A DNA stretch of 64,000 nt from Pirellula sp. Lineage in GTDB: Bacteria > Planctomycetota > Planctomycetia > Pirellulales > PNKZ01. The stretch is from the NCBI GenBank assembly GCA_013822735.1, contig PNKZ01000007.1, positions 124,001-188,000 of the forward strand. The letters run 5' to 3'. The notes under the pieces were generated by a model that was not told the origin of the DNA, made no database searches, and saw only the letters and a program-made list of their open reading frames with translations. Both the position numbers and the translations under genes were made by a program. This document shows positions 45,055 to 54,162 of this stretch, piece after piece. Position 1 is the first letter of the stretch; every line of letters begins with the position of its first letter.

Positions 45055-45715
45055 GCCACTTACCCGGGCCGTGAACGCCGGTGACGAGCTTCGATTCGAT
45101 ATCGCCCGTCTTGCTGGGGCCGGTGATGAAAGTGATGTTGCTCGGCAACTTTTCGGGAAGCCGGCCGCCGAAATGCGCCACGACGTCGAATAAGTCCGGC
45201 ACGATCTGAGCTCGCTCGACGACGGCGACAAACACCGGCGGCAGCAGGCTCGCAATGCGTTCCAGGCCGGCGCCATGCGCCATGACGAGCGAACCGGTCT
45301 CGGCGACGGCACAATCGGCCGACGTGATGCCGATGTCGGCGGCGAGAATCGTGCCGCGCCGGTGATCGAAGTCTTGCCGCGCGATCACGGCGAAATCGAT
45401 CTGCTCGACGCCGTGCGACGGCAGAAACTCGGCTAGTTGCAGCTTTTCCAGGACTGGATGTTGCCAGCAGAGGGCGCTCCGAGGTTCGTAGAAGCGAAAC
45501 AGCTCCACGAGCTGCTGCTTCGCTTCCTCGGGAGTTCGCACGACGACCGGCCGTCCGCCGGCCTTGGTAACTTCCGCGATGAATTCAACAACAAGATCGG
45601 CCCCGTGTGCGGCGCGCCCCATCTCCGCCGTGATGCCGGGCTGCACATGCACGCGGTAGGCGCGCCCGGCGGCGGCGGCTTGTCGAACGCGGGCCAGAAA
45701 CGTTTCGCGACTCAT
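45029..45715 (-). CDS. lutC: LutC/YkgG-type LUD-domain protein
   Basis: A 228-residue cytoplasmic protein with the LUD segments IGITSADCAVAETGSLVMAHG, VFVAVVERAQIVPDL and FITGPSKTGDIESKLVTGVHGPG. LutC works with LutA and LutB in iron-sulfur dependent oxidation of L-lactate to pyruvate. Its ATG overlaps the LutB stop by four bases (ATGA), a standard coupling. LutA is not adjacent, so the complex may be completed elsewhere. Confidence 0.9.
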   Translation of the reverse strand: MSRETFLARVRQAAAAGRAYRVHVQPGITAEMGRAAHGADLVVEFIAEVTKAGGRPVVVRTPEEAKQQLVELFRFYEPRSALCWQHPVLEKLQLAEFLPSHGVEQIDFAVIARQDFDHRRGTILAADIGITSADCAVAETGSLVMAHGAGLERIASLLPPVFVAVVERAQIVPDLFDVVAHFGGRLPEKLPSNITFITGPSKTGDIESKLVTGVHGPGKWHVIVIDPQ

Positions 45716-47139
45716 AACTCTCCCTCGCGTTTCCACCAATCACGGAATCTTTCCGAGGCCGGCGCGGGGAAATCTCGCGACTTGGTCCAACCGTGCAACG
45801 CACCGGGAAGTTTGCGGATCCAGCCGTTCTTGCTAAGCCGACCGACGGTGCGCGTCGCCAGCCAGGTGCCGAGCCGATAAATCCACGGCACGCGCATGCT
45901 GCGGGCCCACAGCCCGTAGGCCTTTCCTTCGGCCCAACCGAGTTCCCCCGGTTCCGCGTGCAGTTGATCGCGGAGCCGTATCAGCATTTCCGGAATCGCG
46001 ATCTTCACCGGACACGCCGCTTGGCATGCCCCGCAGAGGCTCGAAGCATGTGGTAGGTGATGATTCGCGACGAGCCCGTCGTAAAGGGGCGTAATGATCG
46101 CGCCGATCGGACCCGAGTAGACGCCGCCGTAAGCGTGGCCGCCAATGTTGCGATAGATGGGGCAGGCATTCAAGCAGGCGCCGCAGCGGATGCAAAACAA
46201 GCTCTCCCGAAGCGGGCCTTCCAGAATGCGCGTCCGCCCGTTGTCGAGCAGTACGACGTGCATTTCCTCCGGGCCCTCGAGTTCATCGGGCAACTTCGGA
46301 CCATTGATGACGGAAGTGTAGACCGACATTTTCTGCCCGGTCGCTGCGCGGGCCAGAACCTTGAGAAACACGGGCAGATCGGCGAATTTTGGAATGAGCT
46401 TTTCAATGCCGACGATGGCAATGTGAATCCGCGGCAAGCTGACGGTGAGCCGGGCGTTTCCTTCGTTCGAAATCAGCACGATCGAGCCGGTATCGGCGAT
46501 CGCGAAATTGCCGCCGGTGATGCCGGCGTCGGCGGTCGCGAAGTCGGCCCGCAGACGTCGTCGCGCATACAAGGCCATATCTTCCGGAGTGTTCGGCAGC
46601 GTTTCTCCCGCATCGCCGGAAAGCAATTCATGAATCTCCGGCATCCGCAGGTGGAGCGCCGGGGCGACCAAATGCGACGGCCGCTGCTTTGAAAGCTGCA
46701 CGATAAATTCGCCGAGGTCGGTTTCTACAACCTCGAACTCGGCCGCTTCCAAAGCTTCGTTAAGGTGAATTTCCTCAGTCGTCATCGATTTGCTTTTGAC
46801 GACCTTCTTCACGCCGCGCGAGCGCAGAATTTCCGTGATCGCGGTACACGCTTCGGCGCCGTCGGCGGCATAATGCACTTCTCCCCCGCGGCGACGGACG
46901 CTCACCTCGAACTCCTCGAGATATTCATCGAGGTGCGCGAGCGTTTCGTCTTTAATCTGCCGGGCCAGTTCACGCACCGCGTCGCTTTGCGGGAACGCGG
47001 CCCACGCTTCCCGATTGCGCTGGGCCAACGTATCACCTAGGTTCGTCAGCGAGGCCTGCAGCTTCGGATCATCGAGCGCCTGCTCGGCCGCGACGAGAAA
47101 CTCGTGGTGCGTTTGACGCGTGTAGTCGGTTTGCGACAC
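45712..47139 (-). CDS. lutB: LutB/YkgF-type iron-sulfur LUD-domain protein
   Basis: The 475-residue product has an N-terminal LUD domain (VVKSKSMTTEEIHLNEALEA, ATADAGITGGNFAIADTGS) and two 4Fe-4S motifs at the C-terminal side, CIRCGACLNACP near residue 318 and CGACQAACP near residue 370. It is the electron-carrying subunit of the LutABC lactate-oxidation system. The start is uncertain; the GTG at 47139 has GGAG upstream and gives SQTDYTRQTHHEFL. A small membrane protein gene precedes it by eight bases. Confidence 0.9.
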   Translation of the reverse strand: MSQTDYTRQTHHEFLVAAEQALDDPKLQASLTNLGDTLAQRNREAWAAFPQSDAVRELARQIKDETLAHLDEYLEEFEVSVRRRGGEVHYAADGAEACTAITEILRSRGVKKVVKSKSMTTEEIHLNEALEAAEFEVVETDLGEFIVQLSKQRPSHLVAPALHLRMPEIHELLSGDAGETLPNTPEDMALYARRRLRADFATADAGITGGNFAIADTGSIVLISNEGNARLTVSLPRIHIAIVGIEKLIPKFADLPVFLKVLARAATGQKMSVYTSVINGPKLPDELEGPEEMHVVLLDNGRTRILEGPLRESLFCIRCGACLNACPIYRNIGGHAYGGVYSGPIGAIITPLYDGLVANHHLPHASSLCGACQAACPVKIAIPEMLIRLRDQLHAEPGELGWAEGKAYGLWARSMRVPWIYRLGTWLATRTVGRLSKNGWIRKLPGALHGWTKSRDFPAPASERFRDWWKREGEL

Positions 47140-47147
47140 GAGAACCG

Positions 47148-47501
47148 TTACTCCATACCTTGCAGCAACATCGCCAGCCACGGCAGCGCGCCGACGATGT
47201 ACGCCGCCGCAATGAAGGCCCCAGGCGGGTTGGAGCGTTTACGACGTACGACCACCGGCGTCAAAAGAATCAGCAGGATACCGATCACCGCCGCCGTGAG
47301 TAGCAGGTAGACGGAAAACATCCCGAGCAGGCGTGCATGCGGATCGACGAAATACACATAAAGCCGGGTCGCCGCCGCGCCGAACTCGCACATCAGCGTC
47401 GTGGCAATGGTCGTCACCCAGACGACCGTGAGGGGATCGACTTGCGGCGACGGTAATTTCGACTTGGCTTTTGCGGGACGGCGCTGCTTGTCGCGAGGCA
47501 T
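47148..47501 (-). CDS. Small conserved membrane protein
   Basis: A 117-residue protein with a Lys/Arg-rich N-terminus (MPRDKQRRPAKAKSKLPS) and three hydrophobic segments: VVWVTTIATTLMCEFGAA, GMFSVYLLLTAAVIGILLILL and GAFIAAAYIVGALPWLAMLL. No motif identifies a function. It is directly upstream of lutB with eight bases between, so it is probably in the same transcript; a role in the lactate system is only a guess. Confidence 0.68.
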   Translation of the reverse strand: MPRDKQRRPAKAKSKLPSPQVDPLTVVWVTTIATTLMCEFGAAATRLYVYFVDPHARLLGMFSVYLLLTAAVIGILLILLTPVVVRRKRSNPPGAFIAAAYIVGALPWLAMLLQGME

Positions 47502-47622
47502 GGAGCGGTGCGGCGGTTTGAGTCGTGGCGGCGAGTGCGAGATGCCTCCGAATTCTAGCGGATCGCGTCGCCGACGGCGAATGCCTTGGGCGGGACCCGC
47601 GAGCAACTTGCGGGCGCAACAA

Positions 47623-47654
47623 AAGAGCCCCGGAACAATGTTGCCGGGGCTCTT
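47623..47654 (-). terminator. Rho-independent terminator after Cys-rich gene
   Basis: An 11-bp stem (47623-47633 with 47644-47654) extended by AACA/TGTT is followed on the minus strand by TTTTGTT. It lies 42 bases past the stop of the gene at 47696-48166. Confidence 0.85.
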
Positions 47655-47695
47655 AAACTTGACCTAGCTAGCCGCTCATGGCGACCGTCGCACGA

Positions 47696-48166
47696 CTACG
47701 CGCCGCGATACGTCACAAGCACGTCGCCGCACTTGTCGAAGCGGACCGTCACCGAAACGCCGCAGCACCAGTCATAGGTCACCACGCCGGCGCCCAGGAT
47801 CGCCTTGCGACAAGTGACCTTCGGTTCGCCGCAACAGCACGACGGCAAGCAGACCGGAATTTCCACCGGGCAACAGGTGCACGGATTCTTCGCGCACAGC
47901 ACCGCCTTGATCGGCGGCTTGCAAGGATCGCAGCACGGCTTGCAAAGCGGCAGCAATGCATGGCGGTACTTGATGCAAGGCGTCGGGCAGCAGACGCAAG
48001 GGGCCGGTACGGGAGCCGCACAGCCGAGCGGAGCGGCGTTCATCGTGTCGGGCACCGGCGCTACTTCCGGCGCCTTAAACAGGCCGCGGGCTTCGACGCT
48101 CGACGTCGCACCAAAAATGCTCGCCGCAACCAACGTCGCGGCGGCGAGGGAAATTCCTAATCGCAT
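47696..48166 (-). CDS. Exported cysteine-rich protein
   Basis: A 156-residue protein with a signal peptide (MRLGISLAAATLVAASIFGA) and 21 cysteines between residues 49 and 147, often in CC, CPxC and CKPC patterns with Pro between (PAPCVCCPTPC, KPCCDPC, CTCCPVEIPVC, SCCCGEP). The tail VVTYDWCCGVSVTVRFDKCGD looks more beta-like. I recall such proteins only in planctomycetes. The Cys could form many disulfides or bind metal. GGAGG lies 7 bases before the ATG and a strong terminator follows, so it is a real, probably well-expressed gene. Confidence 0.82.
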   Translation of the reverse strand: MRLGISLAAATLVAASIFGATSSVEARGLFKAPEVAPVPDTMNAAPLGCAAPVPAPCVCCPTPCIKYRHALLPLCKPCCDPCKPPIKAVLCAKNPCTCCPVEIPVCLPSCCCGEPKVTCRKAILGAGVVTYDWCCGVSVTVRFDKCGDVLVTYRGA

Positions 48167-48532
48167 GAGTCAACCTCCGTAATCAAAGATGAAAAACCAG
48201 CCTCCTGATCTCCGAATAGGATGGCGAATCGTCGCCGCTCCGCAAGGGGCCGAAGTGCCGGCATCCGTCCATCATGGGCTCGAATCCGAGCGGTGACAAC
48301 AAGTTAGCGCGTGCCGATTTTTCCGAAAGTTCGGTCTGTACGTCCCGCCTCGCGGCCGCAACAAAGTGATTTGCCCGGTCCCGGAATCCGACCTACGTTT
48401 GCGATGGCGGATGCATGGCCTGACGCCAGTCGGGCCGGTGCGCACATGCTCACGACTCGTAACACCTGCGAGCGTGCGGCTGCGTCGCACGTCACCCCGC
48501 CCCACCTCCGAAGCACACCTAGACATACACCT
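48167..48532. other. Divergent intergenic region
   Basis: These 366 bases lie between the start of the Cys-rich gene (minus) and that of the coiled-coil gene (plus). A weak forward promoter candidate is TTGCCC-N17-TACGTT starting at 48371. No gene is supported; frames across the region lack a ribosome-binding site. Confidence 0.5.
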
Positions 48533-49444
48533 ATGACAGTCGACGCCCAGACCGAAGGTCGGTCGGTGCTGCGCGAAATCGATTCCGCGATGGAACCGAT
48601 GCGCCGCAAGCAACGCGATTTGCAAGCCTTTATGGCTTCGCAACTCGAGCGGCTCGAACTGTTGGCCGGCCGTCTCGACGAGCGGGAACGGGAACTTCTC
48701 GAACGGACGGAAACGCTCGCAAAAGAGCGCGCGGCGCTGGAAGAGGAATGGGGGCATCTCGACTCGCTCGTCGAAGCGGCACAATCCAACGCGATGGAGA
48801 TCCGTCAGGAGAAGCAGCGCCTCGAGCAGATGACGCGCGAACAGCACGACGGCCCGCAGGTTCGCGAGCTACGGCGATTGCGCGACGACGTGGAGCAGCT
48901 TTCGCAGGAGCGCCGCATTCTGGAATGCGAACTGGAAGCGTCGCAACGCAAGGTGGGCCAATTCGCCGACGTGGCCGTCGAACTTTCGGAGACGCGAGCC
49001 GAACTGGCCTCGGCACATTCGGAAATCGAACGCATGCGGCGTGAGCCTTCGCGCATCGACGCCGCCGGTCTCGCGGAACTACAACATCGCATTACTACGG
49101 CCCAAGAAGATCGCGATCGCTTGGCGGCCGAGGTACGCAGGCTCAAGCAGCGCGAGACTGAACTCGTCAAACAACGCGACGACGACAATCGCCGCTATAC
49201 GGACGAACGGCTGGAATGGCTGACCGAGTTGCGGTCGCTACGTCGTTCTTTTCAACAAAAGCCGGGCTCCGAATCTCAAGAAGCCCATTCGCCCGCCGCC
49301 GCGCACGTATCGCAATATACGCCGCCCCCTCCTGCTCCGCCGCCGAACGACGATCGACAAATCGACGACGTCTTGAGCCAATTCGAAGCGGTGAAGCGCG
49401 ACCTCGCGCGACATCGCCCGCGCAAGAACAACGAAAAATCTTAG
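48533..49444 (+). CDS. Long coiled-coil protein
   Basis: The 303-residue product is almost wholly coiled coil from residue 10 to 245 (LERLELLAGRLDERERELLE, LRRLRDDVEQLSQERRILE, EVRRLKQRETELVKQRDDD), then a Pro-rich linker (TPPPPAPPPNDD) and a short charged tail with IDDVLSQFEAVKRDLARH. No signal peptide or enzyme motif is seen. The start is weakly supported; the ATG has no clear Shine-Dalgarno. The next gene follows ten bases later, an operon. Confidence 0.62.
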   Translation: MTVDAQTEGRSVLREIDSAMEPMRRKQRDLQAFMASQLERLELLAGRLDERERELLERTETLAKERAALEEEWGHLDSLVEAAQSNAMEIRQEKQRLEQMTREQHDGPQVRELRRLRDDVEQLSQERRILECELEASQRKVGQFADVAVELSETRAELASAHSEIERMRREPSRIDAAGLAELQHRITTAQEDRDRLAAEVRRLKQRETELVKQRDDDNRRYTDERLEWLTELRSLRRSFQQKPGSESQEAHSPAAAHVSQYTPPPPAPPPNDDRQIDDVLSQFEAVKRDLARHRPRKNNEKS

Positions 49445-49454
49445 GAACCCCCGC

Positions 49455-49895
49455 ATGAAGAATGAACGCGGCCGACGGCGGCGAAAGGTCGTCGCTCCTC
49501 AGGAATTGCCACACGTCTTACGCAGCGACGGCGCTCATCGGGAGCCGGCCGCAGCTCGTGGCGGCGCCCAGGGGACGGACGAACTCCGCGATTCGCCGGC
49601 GACGACGCTGCAACTCGGCGATCCGGCCGTGATGGAACGCTTGGAAGAACTCGACGACGTCGTCTTCGAAGCCATCGCCGGCAAAAATTCGGCGATCGAA
49701 CAATTGCAACAGCTCTGGCCGAAGGTGATCGGACGACTGTCGCCAAGTTTGGCCGAGGAGTCGCGCGAGGCCTATTGCCGACATGCCTTGCAAAAATGGC
49801 TCGATTGCACGGAGAACGGCAATTCGCGCAACCCCAAGCTGGCGGTGTCGCTCATGGATGTGTTGGCCGTGCTTCTGGCGCAGCGCGGACGCTAG
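49455..49895 (+). CDS. Hypothetical protein paired with coiled-coil gene
   Basis: A 146-residue protein. Residues 1-50 are Arg-rich and disordered-looking; residues 55-146 are helical and better ordered (VMERLEELDDVVFEAIAG, LQQLWPKVIGRLSPSLAEES, HALQKWLDCTENGNSRNPK, LMDVLAVLLAQRGR). AGGA precedes the ATG. It lies ten bases after the coiled-coil gene, so a shared function is likely, but no family is recognised. Confidence 0.6.
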   Translation: MKNERGRRRRKVVAPQELPHVLRSDGAHREPAAARGGAQGTDELRDSPATTLQLGDPAVMERLEELDDVVFEAIAGKNSAIEQLQQLWPKVIGRLSPSLAEESREAYCRHALQKWLDCTENGNSRNPKLAVSLMDVLAVLLAQRGR

Positions 49896-49927
49896 CATGC
49901 GCTCCGTGTTGCTCAGGAAATCTGCGC

Positions 49928-51055
49928 CTACTTTCCGATCAGTTCGCGAAACCGATCAAAGAGGTAGCTGCTGTCATGAGGGCCCGCCGAGGCTTCGGGA
50001 TGGTACTGCACCGAAAACGCTTGCAGCGTCTTGTGACGCACCCCTTCGATCGTATTGTCGTTGAGATTGCGGTGCGTCACTTCTAGATCACTCGGAAGCG
50101 ACGCTTCGTCGACGGCGAAGCCGTGATTCTGCGAGGTGATCTCGACGATTCCCGTTTCATGGTTCATCACGGGCTGATTCGCGCCCCGGTGACCGAACTT
50201 GAGCTTAAATGTCTTCGCGCCGCAGGCGAGCGACAGCAGTTGATGCCCCAGGCAAATACCGAAAACCGGTTTCTTTCCCAACACGCCCTGGATCGCCTGA
50301 ATCGCGTAGTTGAGCGGTTCCGGGTCGCCGGGACCGTTGGAAAGAAACACGCCGTCGGGATTCGCGGCGAGGATGTCGCCGCTCGTCGCAGTGCCGGGAA
50401 GTATGGTGACGCGGAAATTCCGGTCGCGGAGATATCGCGGAATGTTCCACTTCATGCCGTAGTCGAGCGCCACGACATGCGGCTTGCCGGCATCATCCGA
50501 CGCCGGCTGATCTTTTTCCAGCTTCATCCAATGATTCAAGTTTTCTTGCCATTCGCGCGGCTGCGAGGGCATCACTTCGCGCACAAGATCGCGCCCGACC
50601 AAACCTGGCGATGACTTTGCCTTGGCGACGAGGCTTCGATCGTCCAAGTCGACGGTCGACAGCACCCCCTTCAGCGCACCGGTGATTCGCAACTTGCGAA
50701 CCAAGGCTCGCGTATCGATCCCTTCAATTCCGACGACGTTGTAGCGGCGCAAATAGTCGCCGAGGTCGCCATCCGCGCGAAAATTGCTGACGCGATTGCT
50801 CAATTCGCGAACGACGAAGCCCGCCAAGTGCGGCTTCTGACTCTCGACGTCTTCCGCATTCACGCCGTAGTTGCCGATTTGCGGATAGGTCATCGTGACG
50901 ATCTGCCCTCGATAGCTCGGGTCGGTCAGAATCTCTTGATAACCGGTCATCGACGTATTGAAGCAGACTTCGCCGTCGACTTCACCGTCGGCGCCGATCG
51001 AAGTGCCGGTGAAAACAGTGCCGTCTTCCAACGCCAGTTTGGCCGCTTGAGGCAT
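49928..51055 (-). CDS. carA: Carbamoyl-phosphate synthase small (glutaminase) subunit
   Basis: The 375-residue product releases ammonia from glutamine for carbamoyl phosphate in pyrimidine and arginine synthesis. The N-terminal domain has LEDGTVFTGTSIGADGEVDG and TGYQEILTDPSYRGQIV. The C-terminal class I amidotransferase has the Cys nucleophile in GICLGHQLLSLACG near residue 265 and the His-Glu pair in QYHPEASAGPHD. Length is normal. GAGGGA lies upstream of the ATG at 51055. The carB gene is not in this window. Confidence 0.96.
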   Translation of the reverse strand: MPQAAKLALEDGTVFTGTSIGADGEVDGEVCFNTSMTGYQEILTDPSYRGQIVTMTYPQIGNYGVNAEDVESQKPHLAGFVVRELSNRVSNFRADGDLGDYLRRYNVVGIEGIDTRALVRKLRITGALKGVLSTVDLDDRSLVAKAKSSPGLVGRDLVREVMPSQPREWQENLNHWMKLEKDQPASDDAGKPHVVALDYGMKWNIPRYLRDRNFRVTILPGTATSGDILAANPDGVFLSNGPGDPEPLNYAIQAIQGVLGKKPVFGICLGHQLLSLACGAKTFKLKFGHRGANQPVMNHETGIVEITSQNHGFAVDEASLPSDLEVTHRNLNDNTIEGVRHKTLQAFSVQYHPEASAGPHDSSYLFDRFRELIGK

Positions 51056-51199
51056 TTCTTGAGCTTCCCTCGCCGTGAGTTTTTTCCAAATGTGCGGATT
51101 GCCACCGCAATACAAAACGGACTGAATCGACGGATCGTTTCGAACGTTTCACTTGTACGTTCCGCCCGCGACGTTTATTCCGTCACTTGCCGAAAACGA

Positions 51200-51357
51200 A
51201 CGAAGTTCCCGCACGTCTCCCGGCCGGATACCTAAAGTCGCCTGACTCCGAGACCGATAGCAAATGGTACGGCTGTGGGTCTCCGGACGCAGGTAAAACT
51301 GTTTTCGGGCAGCCTTGGGAGGGTCTTTGCCCCGGCGAGCAAAGGCCCTCCTTTTTT
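51200..51357 (+). ncRNA. Candidate free-standing structured small RNA
   Basis: The plus strand here has a nested stem (CCTG..CCGAGACC around 51242-51255 with GGTCTCCGG..CAGG around 51279-51293) and ends in a classical terminator: 13-bp stem 51318-51330 with 51339-51351 and then TTTTTT. No plus-strand gene lies upstream or downstream, since carA and the aminotransferase are both on the minus strand. It does not match tRNA, tmRNA, 4.5S, RNase P or a riboswitch class I could test by eye. The 5' end is unknown; the start given is approximate. Confidence 0.5.
51318..51357 (+). terminator. Rho-independent terminator without an upstream plus-strand gene
   Basis: A 13-bp stem with one wobble pair and an 8-base loop is followed by six T residues. 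It is one of the clearest terminators in the window and implies a plus-strand transcript in the carA upstream region. Confidence 0.85.
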
Positions 51358-51543
51358 ATTGCGCTCGGATCGAGCATGCGGGCATCGCGGCGAACCGCGG
51401 CACCCTATCGACCCCTTCGGCTGCGACGAATTCCGCAGATTATATCGTTCCAGCCTGCGTTCGCATAGCGGCGGAAGACGCTCGTGACACGGCGAAAGTT
51501 GCGGAATCCGCCAATCGCGGAAACATCCGACGATTTTCTTAAA

Positions 51544-51560
51544 GCCGGTTATGAACCGGC
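51544..51560 (-). terminator. Hairpin across the aminotransferase stop codon
   Basis: GCCGGTT (51544-51550) and AACCGGC (51554-51560) form a perfect 7-bp stem containing the stop, followed on the minus strand by TTTAAGAAAA. It is short but well placed. Confidence 0.5.
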
Positions 51561-52865
51561 GGTCGGCGTCGAGGATTCTTCGGGCGACGAATCATTCGGC
51601 GACTCGTCCGACACGGTAATAGGCGAGCCTTTACCGTCGGTTCCTAAGCAGCGGGCAATCTGCCTCAACGCTTGCTTTAGTCGGCTTTCGTTTTCCACCA
51701 AAGCCATACGCAAATAGCCTTCGCCAGCAGGACCAAAACCGGTGCCGGGGCTGGCCGCGACCCCCCCTTCCTCCAACAGCTTCATGGCGAACTGCAACGT
51801 ATCCATCTTCGCCAAGTACTGTTCCGGAATCTTCGCCCACACGAACATGCCGGCCCGCGGCACGGGCACGGTCCATCCCATGCGGCGTAGTCCGTCGACC
51901 ATGACGTCGCGGCGCCGTTGGTAAAGCTTTGCTTGCGATTCGACGGCGGCTTCCGTGTTGCGCAGCGCCATGATCGCCGCGATCTGAATCGCTTGGAACA
52001 TGCCGTAATCGTAGTAGGCCTTGATCGTCGCCAGGGCCTTGAGCATTTCGGCATTGCCGCAGGCGTAGCCGACACGCCAGCCGGCCATGTTGTAGCCTTT
52101 GCTCATCGTCGTGAATTCGACGCCGACGTCGATGGCGCCGGGCGCGGCTAAGAAGCTTGGCGGAACGTAGCCGTCGAACGACACGTCGGCGTAGGCCGAA
52201 TCGCTAATGACCATGAATCCGTAACGCTTGGCGAGCTTCACAATTTCCACGAAAAACTGCGGATCGACCGTCACACCGCTCGGGTTGTGCGGATAGTTGA
52301 CGATCAGCAACTTCGGCCGGGGATGCAGGTGTTGGCACGTGTAAGCGATGTTCGATAGGAACTTCTCGCTATCGGCGACTTCCAGCGTAATGCAATTGCC
52401 CGAGGCCAAGGCGACCGCAAATACGTGCGCCGGGAAGTACGGCGCCGGCACAATCGCCGTGTCGCCGGGTCCCATCAAGGCCAAGCACATGTGGCTGAAG
52501 CCTTCTTTCGAGCCGAGGCAGACGACCACTTCCTTTTCCGGGTCGATGCGCACGCCGTACTTGCGTAGGTACTTGCCGGCAACTTCGCGTCGTAGGTTCA
52601 ATATACCGATCGATTGGCTGTAGCCGTGGTTACGCGGATCGCGGGCCGCTTCGACGAGCTTCTCGATTACCAATTCGTGCGGCGGTTCCGACGGATTCCC
52701 CATCCCCAAATCGATGACGTCTTCGCCGGCTCGGCGCTTTTGGTAAAGCACGCTGTTGATACGTGCGAAGAGATACGCCGGCAACCGACTCATGCGTTCG
52801 GCAGGCGTGATCTTGAACGGCTCGCCGGCAGGGCCGGACATCGTGGGGTCGTTGGGCGTATTCAT
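51549..52865 (-). CDS. Class I/II PLP aminotransferase (AlaC / LL-DAP-aminotransferase-like)
   Basis: The 438-residue enzyme has PEP-like NPSEPP near residue 60, [13 protein letters not shown], the Asn contact in [12 protein letters not shown] near residue 190, [12 protein letters not shown] and the PLP Lys in [16 protein letters not shown] near residue 255. This motif set is shared by E. coli AlaC and by DAP aminotransferase-like proteins, so alanine synthesis or amino-acid transamination is likely. The C-terminal 35 residues are Ser/Glu/Pro rich and not conserved in the family. The start at 52865 has only a weak ribosome-binding site. Confidence 0.88.
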   Translation of the reverse strand: MNTPNDPTMSGPAGEPFKITPAERMSRLPAYLFARINSVLYQKRRAGEDVIDLGMGNPSEPPHELVIEKLVEAARDPRNHGYSQSIGILNLRREVAGKYLRKYGVRIDPEKEVVVCLGSKEGFSHMCLALMGPGDTAIVPAPYFPAHVFAVALASGNCITLEVADSEKFLSNIAYTCQHLHPRPKLLIVNYPHNPSGVTVDPQFFVEIVKLAKRYGFMVISDSAYADVSFDGYVPPSFLAAPGAIDVGVEFTTMSKGYNMAGWRVGYACGNAEMLKALATIKAYYDYGMFQAIQIAAIMALRNTEAAVESQAKLYQRRRDVMVDGLRRMGWTVPVPRAGMFVWAKIPEQYLAKMDTLQFAMKLLEEGGVAASPGTGFGPAGEGYLRMALVENESRLKQALRQIARCLGTDGKGSPITVSDESPNDSSPEESSTPTAGS

Positions 52866-53033
52866 TGTCTCGAAATCGGCTAACGCTGTGGGGGTGGCTA
52901 ACGCCTTGCGGCGTGGGTCGCCGAGCAAGTCGCGTAATCTTCTAGATTACACGTTTTGTCCTCAATTGGGAAACACGACACGCCTCGGAAGTTCGCGAGC
53001 GCGGCCAGTTCAAGTACCTGAAAATTCCGCCCC

Positions 53034-54155
53034 TTACTCGATAGGCGGCTGACTGCCGGCAATCAGTCCGCGGCGGACGGCCACGACGACGGCGATCAAG
53101 GCGCCCGTACAAACGAAGAGAAACAAGAGGAAAGTCCCCAACCCGCCCACGATCGACGCCGTGACGTGCATCGACGCGTATTGATTGAGATCGATCGTGG
53201 AGGTTCGCCTAGCCTCGCGGAGTGCCGTTGCCGAGCCTACCGCTCCAACGACCGCCAAGCACAAGAAGGTGAGCGTCCGTCCGTCGATCCAGGCGCGCTG
53301 CCACACCCGGCGCCAAATTACTGCCTGCACGATGATTCCCAGCGTTGCCCCGGCGAGGTACGGCCAAACGTCGCGTGCCGTGAGACGTTGCCGAATCGGC
53401 TCCTCAAGGAATACGAAGTAGCCGCCGCCGGCGAATACCGACGCAACCAATCCTCCGAGCGCGAGAACCGCAAGCGTGCGAATCGCCGGATCCGTGACGG
53501 GGTCCGGCGCCGCGTTTTCGTCACGGCGCACGAAGCCCGTCGACCAAAACTGCGCGATCAGGGCAGCGGCCAACACCGGAAAAGCGCCGACGTACCACAC
53601 GGTCAACCGCGGCATCAGTTCCGGATCGCGATAGAACCAGCGGTTCGAGCCGTACACTTCCGTCCAAACTTCTTGACCGCGCGTACTGAGCAGATGGTTC
53701 TCGGTAAACGACCAAGCAACGAACGCAAAGCAGCACAAAATGCCCACCGAAACCACGGCCCGTACCCAGGCGGAAAAGTGATGCCAGCGTTTGCTCTTCT
53801 GCAGGTAGAGCAGATAGAACGCCGCGATCAGCACCGGCAGGATCGCCATCCAACGGTGAAACAGCAACAGGTTGGCGGTGTAGAACGGGCGTTGATAGAG
53901 AATCTGCAGAAACAACAGCGGAGCGACGGCCGCCGTGATGGTCACGCCCAAGGCAAACGGCATCCAATCGCGCAGCACCTCCACGATCGGCCGCTGCGCA
54001 AGTGCCGGGCCGCGCAGCGCTTCCCAAACTCCGAGGAAGGCCAAATACGTGGAACCGGCCAAGACGTAGTTCATCGGCAAGACGTGCAGCACCAGGGTTG
54101 CTCCATAGAGCACCAAGTAAAACACGGTCTGCGTCGGGTAATCGAACGGATACAT
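53034..54155 (-). CDS. Membrane subunit of cytochrome bd-like oxidase unit
   Basis: The 373-residue product has about nine membrane segments. The opening VFYLVLYGATLVLHVLPMNYVLAGSTYLA has a His in the first helix, as in the bd-type subunit I N-terminus. It contains no CxxCH motif. It follows the CydA-like gene by seven bases on the same strand, so the two are almost certainly co-translated. It may take the place of CydB or be a second CydA-like four-helix domain; which is not decidable by eye. Confidence 0.7.
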   Translation of the reverse strand: MYPFDYPTQTVFYLVLYGATLVLHVLPMNYVLAGSTYLAFLGVWEALRGPALAQRPIVEVLRDWMPFALGVTITAAVAPLLFLQILYQRPFYTANLLLFHRWMAILPVLIAAFYLLYLQKSKRWHHFSAWVRAVVSVGILCCFAFVAWSFTENHLLSTRGQEVWTEVYGSNRWFYRDPELMPRLTVWYVGAFPVLAAALIAQFWSTGFVRRDENAAPDPVTDPAIRTLAVLALGGLVASVFAGGGYFVFLEEPIRQRLTARDVWPYLAGATLGIIVQAVIWRRVWQRAWIDGRTLTFLCLAVVGAVGSATALREARRTSTIDLNQYASMHVTASIVGGLGTFLLFLFVCTGALIAVVVAVRRGLIAGSQPPIE

Positions 54156-54162
54156 GCCGACC

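Noticed and set aside
51187-51468. 93-codon open frame over the candidate small RNA
   Set aside because: It runs through the terminator stem and T tract, has no good ribosome-binding site and no family resemblance.
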